NCBI GenBank assembly: GCA_016758965.1
Contig: JAEPRB010000172.1
Location: forward strand, 1 to 64,000
Length of the DNA: 64,000 nucleotides
Source: Circinella minor
Lineage: Eukaryota > Mucoromycota > Mucoromycetes > Mucorales > Lichtheimiaceae
Reading direction: 5' to 3'
Positions 62,990 to 64,000 of the stretch are shown piece after piece. Position numbers and translations under genes: made by a program. The notes under the pieces were generated by a model. That model was given only the letters and a program-made list of their open reading frames with translations, had not been told where the DNA came from and did not search any database. Position 1 is the stretch's first letter. The number at the start of each line of letters is the position of its first letter.

Positions 62990-64000
62990 ATGACCGAAGA
63001 TAATATCACAATTACTACTATTACTGCTGCTGCTACTAGCACTAAATCAATTCTTGCTCCGAAGCGATTGACGTCTCTAGCTACACCATTTCTTGAACTT
63101 GTACAAAATCTCGACAATGCCATTAATAAACAGGATTATAACAAAGTAATAAAATATACGACTTTGGGAATTGACCAACTACTTTCTAAACAACGTATGG
63201 TTTTTCTTGACGCCCGCGCATATGCTTATTCTATGTAAGGACAATCGGATCTAGCTATTGCCGATGCCCATCGTATGATTGGACATTCTTTAATGTCAGT
63301 AGATGGATATTTACGTAAAGCTAATGTTTTTTCAATGTACGGAAGACAATTACAAGCAATTGAGGCATATGATGAAGGTTTACAAAATGTAGCCCCAGGT
63401 GAAGATCAAGAAGTTTATATTCGACAATTAGAGCAGGAACGCATGGTGGCACGAAAAAGAAATAATAATCACATTGACTTCATTACCAAGTTGCCCGCTG
63501 ACATAGTCAATGTCGTGATCATTCTTGTTTTCTCGACAAGTACAAAGGCTGCATGTTTGACAGTATCAAAATCGTGGCGTCGAATAATACTTGGTTGCTC
63601 AGCTGTATGGAAACAGATTTCTGTCAGTGACAATGATCAAGAAACTTTTCAATTTTTTTAGTCTGATCCCTACTATTGGATGTCATATCAGGCATCTTTC
63701 AATAAATACTAAGCTGAAAACGGTATATACAGCTTGCTTTCAATTTATGCAAGATGGATATTTTAGCAAGATGAAGTCATTTGAAATCAAAGGTATGCAT
63801 ATGTTACATCTTTAATTTTACTCGACAGTACAAATATATATCATTATTTCCCTTGGTATTATTATTAGCTTGTTATATTATATCACAAAAGATTAAACTT
63901 TGTTTATGATTAGGATTAGGTGATACGAGTCATCAATTAGGACCATTAAATACAACGATTATTATTGGATTTTGGAAAATCAGACAGACACTTACAACAC
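62990..64000 (+). pseudogene. TPR and F-box protein gene, broken, runs off the right edge
   Basis: The frame from ATG 62990 reads a Thr/Ala-rich start, then tetratricopeptide-like helices: NLDNAINKQDYNKVIKYTTL, DLAIADAHRMIGHS, DGYLRKANVFSMYGRQLQAI and EAYDEGLQNVAPGEDQEVYI. An F-box follows (DFITKLPADIVNVVIILVFS, SWRRIILGCSAVWKQI). Two breaks: TAA at 63236-63238 inside YSM-GQSD, where relatives usually have Lys, and a 7-T run near 63652-63658 after which the frame moves by one to continue SLIPTIGCHIRHLSINTKLK. A further intron probably starts at 63793, with coding resuming near 63914 (LGDTSHQLGPLN). F-box proteins recruit substrates to SCF ubiquitin ligases. The rest is intact-looking, so the decay is young, or one or both breaks are sequence errors. 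Confidence 0.7.

Overview
The window is nuclear DNA from a eukaryote, most likely an early-diverging (Mucoromycota, probably Mucorales-like) fungus. It is very AT-rich, with many long A/T homopolymers. Genes lie on both strands and are broken by many short introns (roughly 50-140 bp, GTAAGT/GTAAAT donors, TAG/AAG acceptors). Proteins carry polyasparagine, polyglutamine and polyserine tracts. The gene set (complex I and IV accessory subunits, AIM19-like, Ies2-like, MYST acetyltransferase, Pumilio, MCT-like transporter, TPR/F-box) fits a filamentous fungus. I saw no tRNA, rRNA or CRISPR. Exon joins were made by eye from splice signals, frame and family match.

Left part (1-21.8 kb) is ordinary gene space: a BRCT protein like microcephalin (-, runs off the left edge), a PSMA/transferrin-receptor-like M28 peptidase (-), an ASPSCR1/TUG-like UBX protein (+), an Ies2-like INO80 subunit (+), complex I subunit NDUFB10 (-), methionine aminopeptidase 1 (-), an L-fuconate dehydratase (-), an unrecognised 163-aa protein (+) and a membrane-anchored neutral sphingomyelinase (-).

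Middle part (22-46 kb) is accessory. A decayed Helitron/Pif1-type helicase (22.8-24.2 kb) abuts one arm of a large inverted repeat. The two arms (about 24.25-27.53 kb and 41.52-44.64 kb) are about 3 kb each, nearly identical in the parts compared, and face each other across about 14 kb. The spacer holds a long-chain alcohol oxidase (+), a Pumilio/CCCH-finger protein (-), and several small terminal-inverted-repeat elements. Each arm carries the same decayed reading frame of unknown family. Right of the second arm lie a tiny 56-codon gene and a divergent NDUFA4 gene with an 8-nt microexon.

Right part (46-64 kb): a decayed multi-exon gene interrupted by a 0.1-kb hairpin element, a MYST (KAT6/KAT7/Sas3/Mst2-like) histone acetyltransferase (+), an MCT-like major facilitator (+), an unrecognised 523-aa protein (-), an AIM19-like mitochondrial membrane protein (-), a gene-poor stretch with a 73-bp palindromic element, and a broken TPR/F-box gene (+) running off the right edge.

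I find no clear new multi-gene system. The most unusual structures are the inverted repeat with its unknown frame, the families of small terminal-inverted-repeat elements, and several exon structures that automatic annotation would probably miss.
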